From: Antedon bifida
Taxonomy: Eukaryota > Echinodermata > Crinoidea > Comatulida > Antedonidae
Reading direction: 5' to 3'
NCBI GenBank assembly: GCA_963402885.1
Contig: OY727100.1
Span: 8,543,501-8,607,500 of the forward strand
Length of the DNA stretch: 64,000 bases
How positions within the stretch are numbered: position 1 is the stretch's first letter; each line of letters begins with the position of its first letter. Under the pieces are notes generated by a model. The model was not told the DNA's origin and made no database searches. It was given only the letters and a program-made list of their open reading frames with translations. Below, one piece after another: positions 45,934 through 58,735 of this stretch. The translations under genes were made by a program, and so were the position numbers.

Positions 45934-46793
45934 CAACCCGTACCACTGTGCCAACTCGTTCCCATACTACTACTAATACTACTTGCAGGTTAGTTTAGCT
46001 TAGCTGGGCTAACCCACCTCACCTCTCACATGCCCTCCTGATAAGTAGGCCGAAAACGCGACCGAAATTACTGGAACTCCAGCCTACTAGGCCTAGCCTA
46101 GATAGTAGTGATCCGTAGTATAGTACCATGATGGAACTATAATAAATGGTAGACGTACCAGTACTATGTAGTATAGGCTAACACGTCTGGCTCTACGAGG
46201 CCTGTTTATGCTCATAAGATGGCTTTTTTGGGCGTCCCAATGTAGGCCTATGCCTATAGCTAGGACAGATTTCCCATTCCTGCAGGCCTGTAGCCTATGC
46301 TCTAGTAGGGCAGCCGGGTGTACCCTGGTCGATTCACCCCTGGTCGACTCGTACCCATGCCAACTCGTACTTAACTTCCTTGATCTTGATTGGATAATTG
46401 ATAAACTCCAACTGGAGTATCACTCAATATGTGAGTAGAGGTTGAGGAGGGGAAAGCTAGTCATGAATTAGTTTGGAGAAGGTTTTAGTGATAGTGGTCG
46501 AAGTTGTAGAGAACGGGAGAGCATTCCAGTCTCTAACTGTGTTAGGGAAGAAAGAGCTCTGGAATCGGTTGGTCTTAGCCTACCCTAAACTCGTATCCAA
46601 CCAAATAATTGGTTGATTTCCCGCTACGCCAGTAAGGCAAAAGGCACACCACAATAACGACGACCGGACACGTAAGACTCAAGTAGAAATAAGATCTTTA
46701 TTCGTCAAAACCAAATATCACAATAACATAAACAACCAGCGGCCATGATATATGAGTCAACCCAGATAGGGGGCGCTAGACTGGCGCTAGACT
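45934..46793. other. Intergenic repeats, no gene seen
   Basis: Continues the GTACCC/GGGTAC repeat region interrupted by the retrotransposon, with several TAGGCCTA motifs. No supported ORF. Confidence 0.45.
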
Positions 46794-47383
46794 CAGAGCC
46801 ATATATAGAGAGAGTTACGACTTCGAATGGATTAGAAGCCATGTTTGTGTCCAACTATTCCTATGTAGCGTATGGAGTTGAGTCTTTTGTTTTGAAAATG
46901 TATAACGTTCAAAAGGCTTTAATTATCGAATTTAATATCAAAACAATCAATTTGATTAAAGGTTTTTGTTAAAATAATAAAAAAATTATAAAGTTACTGC
47001 GAACATGATTAAAAACAACAAAAATAGCAATTTCGGAACGGCTCTGGTTGTGCGCTCCATGCACGCTCTACGCGTGCGCGTTTAGTTTGTACAGCGATTC
47101 TCTATAGTAATGCATTGTTTTTACATTTTGTTGTTTAAAAATCATGTTCGCAGTAACTTTATGATTTCGTTATTATCTTAACAAAAACCTTTAAACAAAT
47201 TGATTGTTTTGATATTAAATTCGATATTTAAAGCCTTGTGAATGTTATACATTTTTAAAGCAAATGACTCAACTCCATACGCTACATAGGCATAGTTGGA
47301 CACAAACATGGCCGGTGTGCACACCACGTGACTTTCTAAAATCCGTGAACGCAATGACGTAACTCTCTCTATATATGGCTCTG
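46794..47383. mobile_element. 590-bp hAT-like foldback MITE with 8-bp target duplication
   Basis: Ends are CAGAGCCATATATAGAGAG and its complement. Imperfect inverted repeats of about 240 bp surround a CpG-rich centre (CACGCTCTACGCGTGCGCG). The 8-bp GCTAGACT occurs on both sides (46786-46793, 47384-47391). Eight-bp duplication and a CAGAG start fit hAT elements. A second copy starts at 63475 and a diverged end is at about 22561. Confidence 0.9.
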
Positions 47384-47574
47384 GCTAGACTAGAGTAGGC
47401 CTAGCCTAGCTACAATATTCATTATGCCCTGCTATAAAGGTAGATGAGCTACTAAACTAATTACGTAATTCGTATAATAATAAGAATAATTGACAAGAAG
47501 GCCTAAAAGCGGCGGAAAACACCTATCCATTCTTGCATGGCAGTACGAAGGGCCTGCCTATGGTTGTACACATT

Positions 47575-47712
47575 GTGAATTGTCAACAGACACTGTGCTA
47601 CAGACAGTGTACCGTGTGTTAAAAGTACAGCATTTATAGCAGACAGCAACGTGTAACTTGCTATAGTTTTACAGATAGCACCACCGATGGACAGTAGCAG
47701 AATCGGGTGCAC
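47575..47712 (+). repeat. Fragment of the island element family outside the island
   Basis: AATTGTCAACAGACACTGTG ... AACTTGCTATAGTTTTA ... GGACAGTAGCAGAATCG match the right part of the elements at 1820-2812 and 9710-11533. This family is therefore dispersed in the host genome, not restricted to the island. Confidence 0.8.
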
Positions 47713-47736
47713 TGGGAATCATTTGATAGTGTTGCT

Positions 47737-48554
47737 GTTATGCGCGATTTGAACGATTTGCGCAATTTGAAATAGCGCAAAAAATTCCTTGCGCAATTTG
47801 AAATTGCGCAAAGAATTCTTGCGCAATTTGAAATTGCGCAAGGATTTTCTTGCGCAGTATTAAATTGTGCAATCAACATGCGCAATTTGAAATTGCGCAA
47901 GAAAATCCTTGCGCAATTTCAAATTGCGCTGCACAATTTGTAACATTTTCAAATTGCGCAACAGAATGCGTGAACGTCGACGATTGGTTAACAATAATAA
48001 TTTATTGGAAACTAATAACTCAAAATGAAACATAATAAATGCGAAGATAACATGTGTATAATACACAACATAAATGGCATACACAATTAAATAATATTAT
48101 CACTCATTGTAACTTGAAATAAATCAAAATGAATGTAAAAATAACAAAAATTAAGGCAGTAATACACAACATAGTCTACCGCCACCACCATTTAGACTTG
48201 CTATATCAAAACATAGCCAGTAGTAGGCTAGAGTAGTATAGCCGCCCGCCGGGGAACACCACCGCTTTGTTTTCCTTTGTCGGGTCTTCGTTGGTATGCT
48301 AACAATAACAACATTTTCACTATTAAAATAAGGAAATGCGATATTATCTTTAATTTTTAATCATTCTTAGAAATTACTATAAAAATATGTGTGCATGATT
48401 TCACAATCTGTCCAAAAACCTTGCGCAATTTGCAGATTACTTGCGCAATTTAATACGTTGCTTGCGCAATTTGAAAGGGATGTTTCAATTCAAATTGCGC
48501 AAGGAATTCTTTGCGCAATTTTAAATTGCGCAAATCGTTCAAATCGCGCATAAC
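47737..48554. mobile_element. 818-bp foldback element with clustered GCGCAATTT palindromes
   Basis: Ends GTTATGCGCGATTTGAACGA and its near-complement (48535-48554) form TIRs. Both flanks carry multiple copies of TTGCGCAATTTGAAATTGCG-type palindromes (about nine on the left, four on the right); the middle is plain AT-rich DNA. Repeated subterminal motifs are typical transposase-binding arrays. Family unknown. Confidence 0.8.
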
Positions 48555-49119
48555 ATTGCCACATAGTACACATTTTAAGTAACAAAAAGGGGGATGATGA
48601 GAGTTCAAATATGTTGTTGTAATAACTACGCCAGTGGTGGTTTAAATCAGAATCGAGATAAAATGTGGCAATTAAAGCCTGGCCCAGACTAGGCCTAGTT
48701 AGGCTTTCCAATAAGTTTGAAATATCTGGTATTAAATGCAATGCTTTATGTGTTCTGTATCAAATCCTTCTACTTTTACATGTATATCAAAATGCTTATG
48801 TAAAGTTTCTGTGAAACCCGGTCTTGACGTAAGAATAACTGTGCTGTCTTCCAGGTCTTCTATTTTAAACATTTGAATATCTACTTCAGGTTGTAGCTCA
48901 TCTAATCCATCTATCAGAATAACTAAATCTCTTTTGTGGTTTTCTATAAAGGTTTGTATGTGTGTTCTATTTTTAGAGAGACGTACCTTTCCTCAGCCTA
49001 ACTCTGTAAACGATTGCATCTATCGTTTGATTTACCTTGATGTCTCTGACGTTTACAAGAAATAATATTTTACTAGCAAACGTAGCATCAGAATTGGTTG
49101 CCCAGTCATATGGGGATCC

Positions 49120-51045
49120 AGTCAAGTCGCTCCATCGCAAAGTCGCCCCATACAAAGTCGCCCAATACAAAGTCGCCCAATACAAAGTCGCCCCATCGCA
49201 AAGTCGCCCCGGCACAGTCGCCCCATCGCAAAGTCGCCCCATCGCAAAGTCGCCCCATCGCAAAGTCGCCCCAACGCAAAGTCGCCCCATCGCAAAGTCG
49301 CCCACGGTTTTATTTTGGTAGTTAGTAGTAGTACTATACGCTGTTTTAATCATATCGGTTGCGTTTGACATTGATCGCGTTGTTACTTTGGTCGCGCTAA
49401 ATGTCGTATACATTAATGTTTATTCTATTATACACATAATTTGTGGTTTAATTTTTATTTTACAGGTTTTAATGGAGTGATGTGCTTTTTAAAAATCATT
49501 AAAAAAATAGTTCCTTGTTTGAAAGTTCTAAAAAGATTATCCCTGATTTATAGTTTCGAAAATTTTAATTTAATATGATTTTAAAATTAGTTACCAGAGC
49601 CACAATTACGAATCTTTCTTCTACCTACGCGTGGATACCAGCTCATTTTTTAGGATAATATAATAAATGTTTAATGTGTAGTAGGCCTTCGTATAGATTA
49701 GTTAAAACAATAACAGCGTTGTAAGACAATGAGTGTTATAGGCTACTTATTGATCATTTTGCATTTATTGACAAGTTATGTGTCTATTGTTATTTAATTT
49801 TATTATGACTTTTCAAAATGAAGAAATAAAAAATACTCAAAAAAAAAAAGGATTTCATCGCCGATATGATCGTTTTATACATGCAGGTATTTTAGCAAAA
49901 TTAAAACGCTACATTTTGACCATGGAAAAACCATCGTAGAGTATCGTGTGCGTGTTTTTTTAAAAAGGGGAATCCCCGACGGTGGTCAGCAGAAAGACGT
50001 AGCAGCTGTGAGAAAACAGATACCAGAAGGCGCAGCTCCGATTGGTTTCAGATTGCGAGTCGCCTTTTATTCAACAGTACAGTGATCATTTTACTGAAGA
50101 AATTCTTTTCAACCCTTTTGGTTATAGAACATTCTAATTATCATGCCTAAAATATCCTCATATCGGGTGTTTATTTAATTTTAAATTAAACAAGACAGTG
50201 AAGAGGCACGGAATATAATACGTACACGGTACGTACACGGACGTACGACGAATACACACACGCACGCCGTCATCATTTACGACATAAGTGGTTATTTGAT
50301 GCAATTTTATAATGGATATAATGATGGGATTGCCTTTCCAGGCTTATAATCAATGTTAATTGTAATACTAATAGTAAACTGAATGTTTATAAATAAATTG
50401 TTTTAGGTAATTTGTTGCATATAAAATAAAAGACACAGACGTAGCCTACGTTCCCTATCAAATATTTCACATTTAAATAATTATGTACTGTTAAATGACA
50501 TTATGCCGAATAATACTATAATATAATCTTAAACTATGTTTACAAATTGTCAAGGCACACATCTTTCTCATCATAAACCTGTAAAATAAAAAAAAAATCA
50601 ATTATTAATATAGCCCTAATAATAATAATAAATATTCATCGACCAAAGTAAAAATAATCTAGATCGTAACATCATTTTATCGCGAGCAAAATTAAACACG
50701 ACCGATTTCAAACGCGACGCGACTGATATCATCGTGTGACCTGAGACTACATGGCGGGGCTTCCCATTTTATGCCTACACGTTCCGTGTTTTTTTTTGTA
50801 TCATTGCGACATTTTACGCACTTGTAAACTATTTTAACGTTTTGGGGCGACTTTGCGATGGGGCGACTTTGTGTTGGGGCGACTTTGCAATGGGGCGACT
50901 TTGCGTTGGGGCGACTTTGCGTTGGGGCGACTTTGCGATGGGGCGACTGTGTCGGGGCGACTTTGTTTTGGGGCGACTTTGCGATGGGGCGACTGTGTAA
51001 GGGGCGACTTTGTATGGGGCGACTTTGCGATGGGGCGACTTGACT
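49120..51045. mobile_element. 1.9-kb element with minisatellite TIRs, inserted in the NACHT exon
   Basis: The left end (from GTCAAGTCGC, 49121) holds about eleven ~16-bp units GCAAAGTCGCCCCATC. The right end (to GCGACTTGAC, 51044) has about twelve in reverse complement. The interior (49320-50830) is AT-rich without an ORF. Both flanks continue the same NACHT reading, so the insertion is real. On the minus strand the flanks end GGATGC and begin GGATCC, a possible imperfect duplication. Confidence 0.85.
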
Positions 51046-51939
51046 AGCATCCGTTATATGATATATATTGTAAGGTAAGTAAGGTTGTTTTACCAATTCC
51101 CCCATTTCCTGTAATTAATACTTTACACGGATCTCTGGACTTTATATTACTTAGTAACTCTTGAACTGTTGTGAGCTTGTTTCTTTCTTCTCTTGTGCTG
51201 GTATATAGTACTGGATCAGTAAACATCTGTGAAATATCATATATTTGCATGGTATCTGCTCTCCACGTCGGTGGTCTCAAAATCGGATCTTTGAGCTTAA
51301 ATTTCTGTTCTGCTGTTACGTGGATTTTAAAAACAAATTGTGCTTGTATATAATTTAAAAAAATTTAGGAACCAATACCGGATGGTCCTATTCCAAATGA
51401 GACACAGAAGACGATATTATTAATGCAAATCCTGTCATTATAATAGCTTATCTTAAAACTATAAATACAACTTACCTTGTGGTAATATTAAATGCATTGA
51501 CAATATGAAATAGGATACGATAAAGAAGATACCAGTATAGATCCTGTAGCCTAAAATTGAAGAAAAAAAAACAACCAATATATATTAATATAATATTATA
51601 TTACATAGCCTGTGTAAATACGTGAACGTGATTGGTTGAAACTGCATCACATGACTACCGCTGCGAGGATCGTAAATCGTATATATCCCCGAGTACATTG
51701 ATATTGACTGAGTAATTATCGCGTAATTATCGCGTCCCATATAAAATCCAGTAAATTCTCGAGTACGATGATATTGACTGTAATTTTCGAGTCGCAACAT
51801 TCGCGTTTCAGCTAGCGCTTCGGGAAATATATATTCCCTCGAACAAAATATCATTCCCTCGGGGATGTCAAATCTTATATTTAACCTCTAAGCAGGCAAT
51901 ATCTGTATAATATTATATACTGTCAGTATATATACAATC

Positions 51940-52069
51940 TAATGATTTTACTTTCGTGCGATGTTTACAAAATATAATATTTTACTTGCAAACGTACTAT
52001 AAGATATAATATATTGAAGCACTGTCTTACCAATTCCCTTTCTTACTGTTACTGACATATTACTTATAC
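51940..52069 (-). pseudogene. Partial second NACHT fragment in intron 3
   Basis: Immediately after the exon 3 donor, the intron contains GGAATTGGTAAGACAGTGCT and ACGTTTGCAAGTAAAATATT, matching two pieces of NACHT exon 5 (Walker A and the FASKIL strand) with about 36 nt missing between. A diverged partial copy, not expected in the mature message. Confidence 0.6.
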
Positions 52070-52199
52070 CCGATGCCTTTATTGGATCAGAAACTTTGCT
52101 TGCTGTTAACGTCGGTTCTGTCCCAGTGGGCACAGAACATAATTTCAACGTTGAATCAACGTTGAAATATAGTTGATTTGTTGAAATCATGTTGTCAGC

Positions 52200-55070
52200 G
52201 TATTTCAAACGTTGAATCAACGTTGAAATAACATTTTTTCCCTAACTATTTTTTTTACGTTTATTAATAAACATTGAATCAACGTTGAAATAACATTTTC
52301 TTTTCAATAAAATGTTTATGTTCATTTATCAATGTTAATCAAACGTTGAAATAACATTGTCTTTTTAACTAGTAATTTACGTTAATTTATAAATGTTGAT
52401 TTAACGTTGAAATAACATCGTCTTACTAACAAATGTTTTACGTTAATTTATAAATGTTGATCCAACGTTGAAATAACATTGTATTTTTAACTAGAAATTT
52501 ACGTTAATTTATCAATGTTGATCCAACGTTAAAATAACATTGTCCTTCTAACTAGTAATTTACGTTAATTTATCAATGTTGATTTAACGTTGATATAACA
52601 TTGTCTTTCTAACTAGTAATTTACGTTAATTTATCAATGTTGATCCAACGTTGAAATAACATTGTATTTTTAACTAGTAATTTATGTTAATTTATCAATG
52701 TTGATCCAACGTTGAAATAACATTGTCTTTCTAACTAGTAATTTACGTTAATTTATCAATGTTGATCCAACGTTGAAATAACGTTGTATTTTTAACTAGA
52801 AATTTACGTTAATTTATCAATGTTGATCCAACGTTGAAATAACATTGTCTTTCTAACTAGTAATTTACGTTAATTTATCAATGTTGATCCAACGTTGAAA
52901 TAACATTGTATTTTTAACTAGAAATTTACGTTTTATTATCAATGTTGATCCAACGTTGAAATAACATCGTCCTTCTAACTAGAAATTTACGTTTTATTAT
53001 CAATGTTGATCCAACGTTGAAATAACATCGTCCTTCTAACTAGTCATTTACGTTTTATTATCAATGTTGATCCAACGTTGAAATAACATTGTCTTTCTAA
53101 CTAGTAATTTAAGTTAATTTATCAATGTTGATCCAACGTTGAAATAACATTGTCTTTCTAACTAGTAATTTAAGTTAATTTATCAATGTTGATCCAACGT
53201 TAAAATCACATTGTATTTTTAACTAGAAATTTACATTAATTTATCAATGTTGATCCAATGTTGAAATAACATTGTATTTTTAACTAGAAAATTACGTTAA
53301 TTTATCAATGTTGATCCAATGTTGAAATAAACATTGTATTTTTAACTAGAAAATTACGTTAATTTATCAATGTTGATCCAACGTTGAAATAACATTGTAT
53401 TTTTAACAAGAAATTTACGTTAATTGATCAATGTTGATCCAACGTTAAAATAACATTGTATTTCTAACTAGTAATTTACGTTAATTTATCAATGTTGATC
53501 CAACGTTGAAATAACATTGTATTTTTAACTAGAAATTTACGTTAATTTATTAATGTTGATTCAACGTTGAAATAACATTGTCTTTCTAACTAGTAATTTA
53601 CGTTAATTTATCAATGTTGATCCAACGTTGAAATAACATTGTATTTTTAACTAGTAATTTACGTTAATTTATCAATGTTGATACAACGTTGAAATAACAT
53701 TGTCTTTATAACTAGAAATTTACGTTAATTTATCAATGTTGATCCAACGTTGAAATAACATTGTCTTTATAACTAGAAATTTACGTTAATTTATCAATGT
53801 TGATCCAACGTTGAAATAACATTGTATTTTTAACAAGAAATTTACGTTAATTTATCAATGTTGATCCAACGTTGAAATAACATTGTATTTTTAACTAGTA
53901 ATTTACGTTAACTTATCAATGTTGATCCAACGTTGAAATAACATTGTATTTTTAACAAGAAATTTACGTTAATTTATCAATGTTGATCCAACGTTTAAAT
54001 AACACTGTATTTTTAACTAGTAATTTACGTTAATTTATCAATGTTGATCCAACGTTGAAATAACATTGTCTTTCTAACTAGTAATTTACGTTAATTTATC
54101 AATGTTGATCCAACGTTGAAATAACATTGTATTTCTATATAGAAATTTACGTTAATTTTATCAATGTTTATCCAACGTTGAAATAACATTGTATTTTTAA
54201 CAAGAAATTTACGTTAATTTATCAATGTTGATCCAACGTTGAAATAACATTGTATTTTTAACTAGTAATTTGCGTTAATTTATCAATGTTGATCCAACGT
54301 TGAAATAACATTGTATTTTTAACTAGTAATTTACGTTAATTTATCAATGTTGATCCAACGTTGAAATAACATTGTATTTTTAACTAGAAATTTACGTTAA
54401 TTTATTAATGTTGATCCAACGTTGAAATAACATTGTCTTTCTAACTAGTAATTTACGTTAATTTATCAATGTTGATCCAACGTTGAAATAACATTGTATT
54501 TTTAACTAGAAATTTACGTTATTTTATCAATGTTGATCCAACGTTGAAATAACATTGTCTTTCTAACTAGTAATTTGCGTTAATTTATCAATGTTGATCC
54601 AACGTTGAAATAACATTGTATTTTTAACTAGTAATTTACGTTAATTTATCAATGTTGATCCAACGTTGAAATAACATTGTATTTTTAACTAGAAATTTAC
54701 GTTAATTTTATTAATGTTGATCCAACGTTAAAATAACATTGTATTTTAAACTAGAAATTTACGTTAATTTATCAATGTTGATCCAACGTTGAAATAACAT
54801 TGTCTTTCTAACTAGTAATTTACGTTAATTTATCAATGTTGATCCAACGTTGAAATAACATTGTCTTTCTAACTAGTAATTTACGTTAATTTATCAATGT
54901 TGATCCAACGTTGAAATACTAACATTGTATTTTTAACTAGAAATTTACGTTATTTTATCAATGTTGATCCAACGTTGAAATAACATTGTCTTTCTAACTA
55001 GTAATTTACGTTAATTTATCAATGTTGATCCAACGTTGAAATAACATTGTATTTCTAACTAGTAATTTTT
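52200..55070. repeat. 61-bp satellite array, about 46 units
   Basis: Each unit contains CAATGTTGATCCAACGTTGA, AATAACATTGT, an ACTAG pair and AATTTACGTTAATTTAT. The step is 61 bp with rare 1-bp changes. Units alternate between two variants (TCTTTCTAACTAGTAA and ATTTTTAACTAGAAA). Confidence 0.95.
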
Positions 55071-57740
55071 TTCAAACAATTATTATGTTTGTTTTTCAAT
55101 GTTATTCCAACGTTATTTTAACGTTGAAATCCAGTTGTCATTTTCAAATGAAATTGAAATTATGTTGTTTTTTCAAACTATTCAAATTATTATTTTTGTT
55201 TTTCAATGTTAATTAAACATTAAATAAAGTTAAATTCTATTTAATACTTTGGTTAAAATGACATGTTTTTAACGTTAATATTAAATAATATGTGTTTAAG
55301 TATACGTTGCCATTGATGTTTCAACGTTAAATTAACATTAGATTTCAGTTGGCGTTTTTTTTATCATCCTTTATTGTAAAACAATAAATGTATGATGTAG
55401 CTTGATTATTGGTTATTTAGGAATTTTAGATTGGCAAATATTATTGTCTCTGTATAATACAAAAATGTTCTAGCTAGAAGTTGTGTTGAAAATCGAATGA
55501 TCCTTTCATGCAAGATCAAATTTCATAAGATACGAGCTTGTCATTGGTTAGTTTCGTTTTGATCAAATTTTGAAACTGGTGTCAGTAATTTCAGTTACTT
55601 CGACGTAGGCTAGGCCTGGTGTGTAGAAAAAAAGGCTCATCATTGAAATTGTCAAATAAGTATGTTTTCAGGTAGGAAAACAATCTTTTTTATTTGTAAT
55701 CTACTAATTTATAAGCTTAGAGCTTGACTATTTTACCCTTATCAACAGCTAGCCTCTAGTCTAGTAGGCCACACATGCATAGCTAGGGCTAGGCTATAGG
55801 ACTAGGCCTAGGCCTAGGCCTAGAGGTAGGCTAGTAGGCTAGGCAGGCTGCCAAACTGCTGATGAACTGAATTCACTCACTAGGCCTAGTGGAAGCATTT
55901 AGTATCATGCCTGTCAAGGGCAAACATTTGCCTTGCCAAGGATAACTACAGTTCTGTACTTATTATGGTTATAAAATGGTATGTATTAGGCCTTAGTTCT
56001 CAATTCAGAATTCTTTCTTTATTTATCCAAAAGTATACATACATATAACATTATATTATTAGTTGGCCTAGTTAGCTTATTGCTAGGCTGTCTACAGTAG
56101 CTGCTAATGCTATTATTAGTATTAATAGTATACAAACACATGCTAGCCTAGGACGGCTATTTGTTTAAACTCACTCGCTTTCTTTATTTCAGATTGTAGG
56201 CCTAGCTAAGGCCCTTAGGCCTATGCCTAGCTAGAGTACAAAATAATGAAGTACATACATCTATGTGAATCAAACGAGAAAAATCTAATGGATGATCAAT
56301 ATTTTTATATACAAAAGGTTGGTATTTATAGTTCTTAACTTTAATATTGAATAATTAATACAGTGTTGCAATATTATTTACATAAATTGAATTGATTGCA
56401 TATTTTATGTGTAAGTGTGAAATGATGTTCTGAATTGAATTTTTGTTTATGTACAGTATGATTTTTGAACAATGTGTTAAAGATATAATTGAACTGAACA
56501 ATTTTTTTTTTAAATTTTGTTGAATATGCCGTCACTATAGAGTTGTTCACTTTGACCAAAAATTAGATTTTAAAAAATGCATTTGTACCTGAAAAATTTA
56601 AACAAACAATTGGTTTTTGGTTAAATATACTGTTTATTTTGTATTTTTGTTAAGTGAAATCTTTATTGTTTTTGTTTATTTTCTACGGCAAGTGAATATC
56701 TTTGTTAAAATTGCAAAATGGCAAGGTATTCAAAGTATGATTGTATTAATCTTCATTGTTCATGTTTTTTGGGGACAATAAATCTTTCAATTAAAGATGT
56801 ATTGTCCCTTGAAACACAAAAAAATGAAGGTCAAAATATTCTAAATTTAAATTGGCCATATAAAAAACTTTGACTGGAAGTCAAAGTTATTTTTTTAACA
56901 GAAAACGTCTGAATTTCAGTTAAATGGTTTTTTTTTTCGACAAATTTTTGGTGATAGTTAATAACTATTATGATACTTCAAAATGACCCACCTTTTTTCG
57001 AAATCTTTTATTTTTTATTTTTTTGGAATTAGTCAAAGGGACAATACATCTTTAATTTTTTACTGTATTATTTTTGTTTAAAACTACAGTAACTTGATTG
57101 AATTTGTTTCAGGTTTGGAAAAATGATATTGCCACACTTTTGGAAAGCATAGAACAATGTCAACACAGGAATCGAGGCAACTGTTTATTGACTAATCGGA
57201 ACAATGCAATTACAGTATTGTGTTATTGCCATTTCATTTGGACTTCTGCAACATTAGCACAAGGCACCTGTGACGTGTGTTGTATTTATTGTGTTTTACT
57301 GTAATCAGCCAATATTTATAGTTATTCAATCATGTTAGTTGGCAAACATATTACAAACTGGTTATTAGTATATTTTTTATACTTAACTTTGGTACCTGAG
57401 AACTGTCAGTGAGGATGTACATTATTTGATTGTTGCTTGGATTTTGCCTGATGATTTGATAACACCTGATTAAATGTTATTTTATGTTTTTATAGAAATT
57501 AAAGATTAGTAAGATATACAGTATTTATAAAATGTCTCTATTGATGGATTCTGCGACGTAACAGTGTACTTTACTACCAACTACTTTAAAACCGTTGATT
57601 CAAATTGGATATAGTAATTCAACAAATCAATTACCATTGAAAATATGCCAGATTTCAGCTTGATTTATTTTGGTTGTGTTACTATAAGCTGTTCTTCTAT
57701 TAACTAAACCATTGCTATGTTAAATTATTGTTGATAATTT
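55071..57740. other. Middle of the 6.6-kb element; possible captured exon
   Basis: AT-rich with TAGGCCTA-rich patches (about 55740-55850). A well-formed acceptor (GAATTTGTTTCAG at about 57100-57112) opens a 63-codon frame (VWKNDIATLLESIEQC...) ending at 57304, with an ATTAAA at about 57497. This may be the last exon of a transcript carried by the element. No family recognised. Confidence 0.35.
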
Positions 57741-58029
57741 CTATGTTGAATCAACGGTAAAAATGTGTTTACACTAAATCAATGTTGATCTGTATACGTT
57801 GATTAAACGTTATTTTTTCTACAGTTTTTCAGCGTTATTTCAACGTTTGCGGATAATGTTGAATTAACTTTAATATTTCAACATTGAATCAACGTTGATA
57901 ATTTCAACGTTAAATCTATGTTGAAATTTACGTTGATGCAAATTTTCATTTCAACTTAATTATTACGTTGTTTCAACGTAATAATTTCAACATTGAATCA
58001 ACATTGATAATTTCAACGTAGACATTTTG

Positions 58030-58735
58030 ACGTTGTTTCAACGTTGATAATCTATGTTGAATCAACGTTGACATTTTTGTTGAGGCAAACTTCATTTTCA
58101 ACCATTTTTTAAACGTTATTTCAACGTTACTTATTTTAACGTTGTTTCAACGTTGATAATTTCTATGTTGATTCAACGTTGACATTTACGTTGAGGCAAA
58201 CTTTCATTTTCAACCATTTTTTCAACGTTATTTCAACGTTACCTATTTTAACGTTGTTTCAACGTTGATAATTTCTATGTTAATTCAACGTTAACATTTA
58301 CGTTGAGGCAAACTTTCATTTTCAACCATTTTTTCAACGTTATTTCAACGCTACCTATTTTAACGTTGTTTCAACGTTGATAATTTCTATGTTGATTCAA
58401 CGTTGACATTTAAGTTGAGGCAAACTTTCATTTTCAACCATTTTTTCAACGTTATTTCAACGTTACTTATTTTAACGTTGTTTCAACGTTGATAATTTCT
58501 ATGTTGATTCAACGTTGACATTTACGTTGAGGCAAACTTTCATTTTCAACCAGTTTTTCAACGTTATTTCAATGTTACCTATTTTAACGTTGTTTCAACG
58601 TTGATAATTTCTATGTAGATTCAACGTTGACATTTACGTTGAGGCAAACTTTCATTTTCAACCACTTTTTCAACGTTATTTCAACGTTTGCAGATAACGT
58701 TGAATTAACGTTAATTCAACCAATTTTTGCCCACT
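58030..58735. repeat. 112-bp tandem array, about six units
   Basis: Units contain GAGGCAAACTTTCATTTTCA, TTTCAACGTTATTTCAACG and TTTCTATGTTGATTCAACG. The GAGGCAAAC motif recurs at 58193, 58305, 58417, 58529 and 58641 (exactly 112 bp). The CAACGTTG core is shared with the 61-bp array. Confidence 0.95.

Noticed and set aside
47740-48540. CRISPR-like array
   Set aside because: Repeats are palindromic, irregularly spaced and lie within TIRs of a transposon; CRISPR arrays are not expected in a eukaryotic nuclear genome.
49037-49325. ORFs of repeated AKSPHRKVAP-type sequence (also 50692-51105)
   Set aside because: Translations of the 16-bp minisatellite in the transposon ends; all frames of such repeats stay open.
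51948-52220. 90-codon minus ORF with a GKT motif as a separate NACHT gene
   Set aside because: It joins transposon-end sequence, 52 bp of true exon 3 and an intronic NACHT fragment; exon phases show splicing leaves at the donor before the GKT motif.
52200-55070. Centromeric satellite
   Set aside because: The array is a bounded insertion within one transposon and only about 2.9 kb long.
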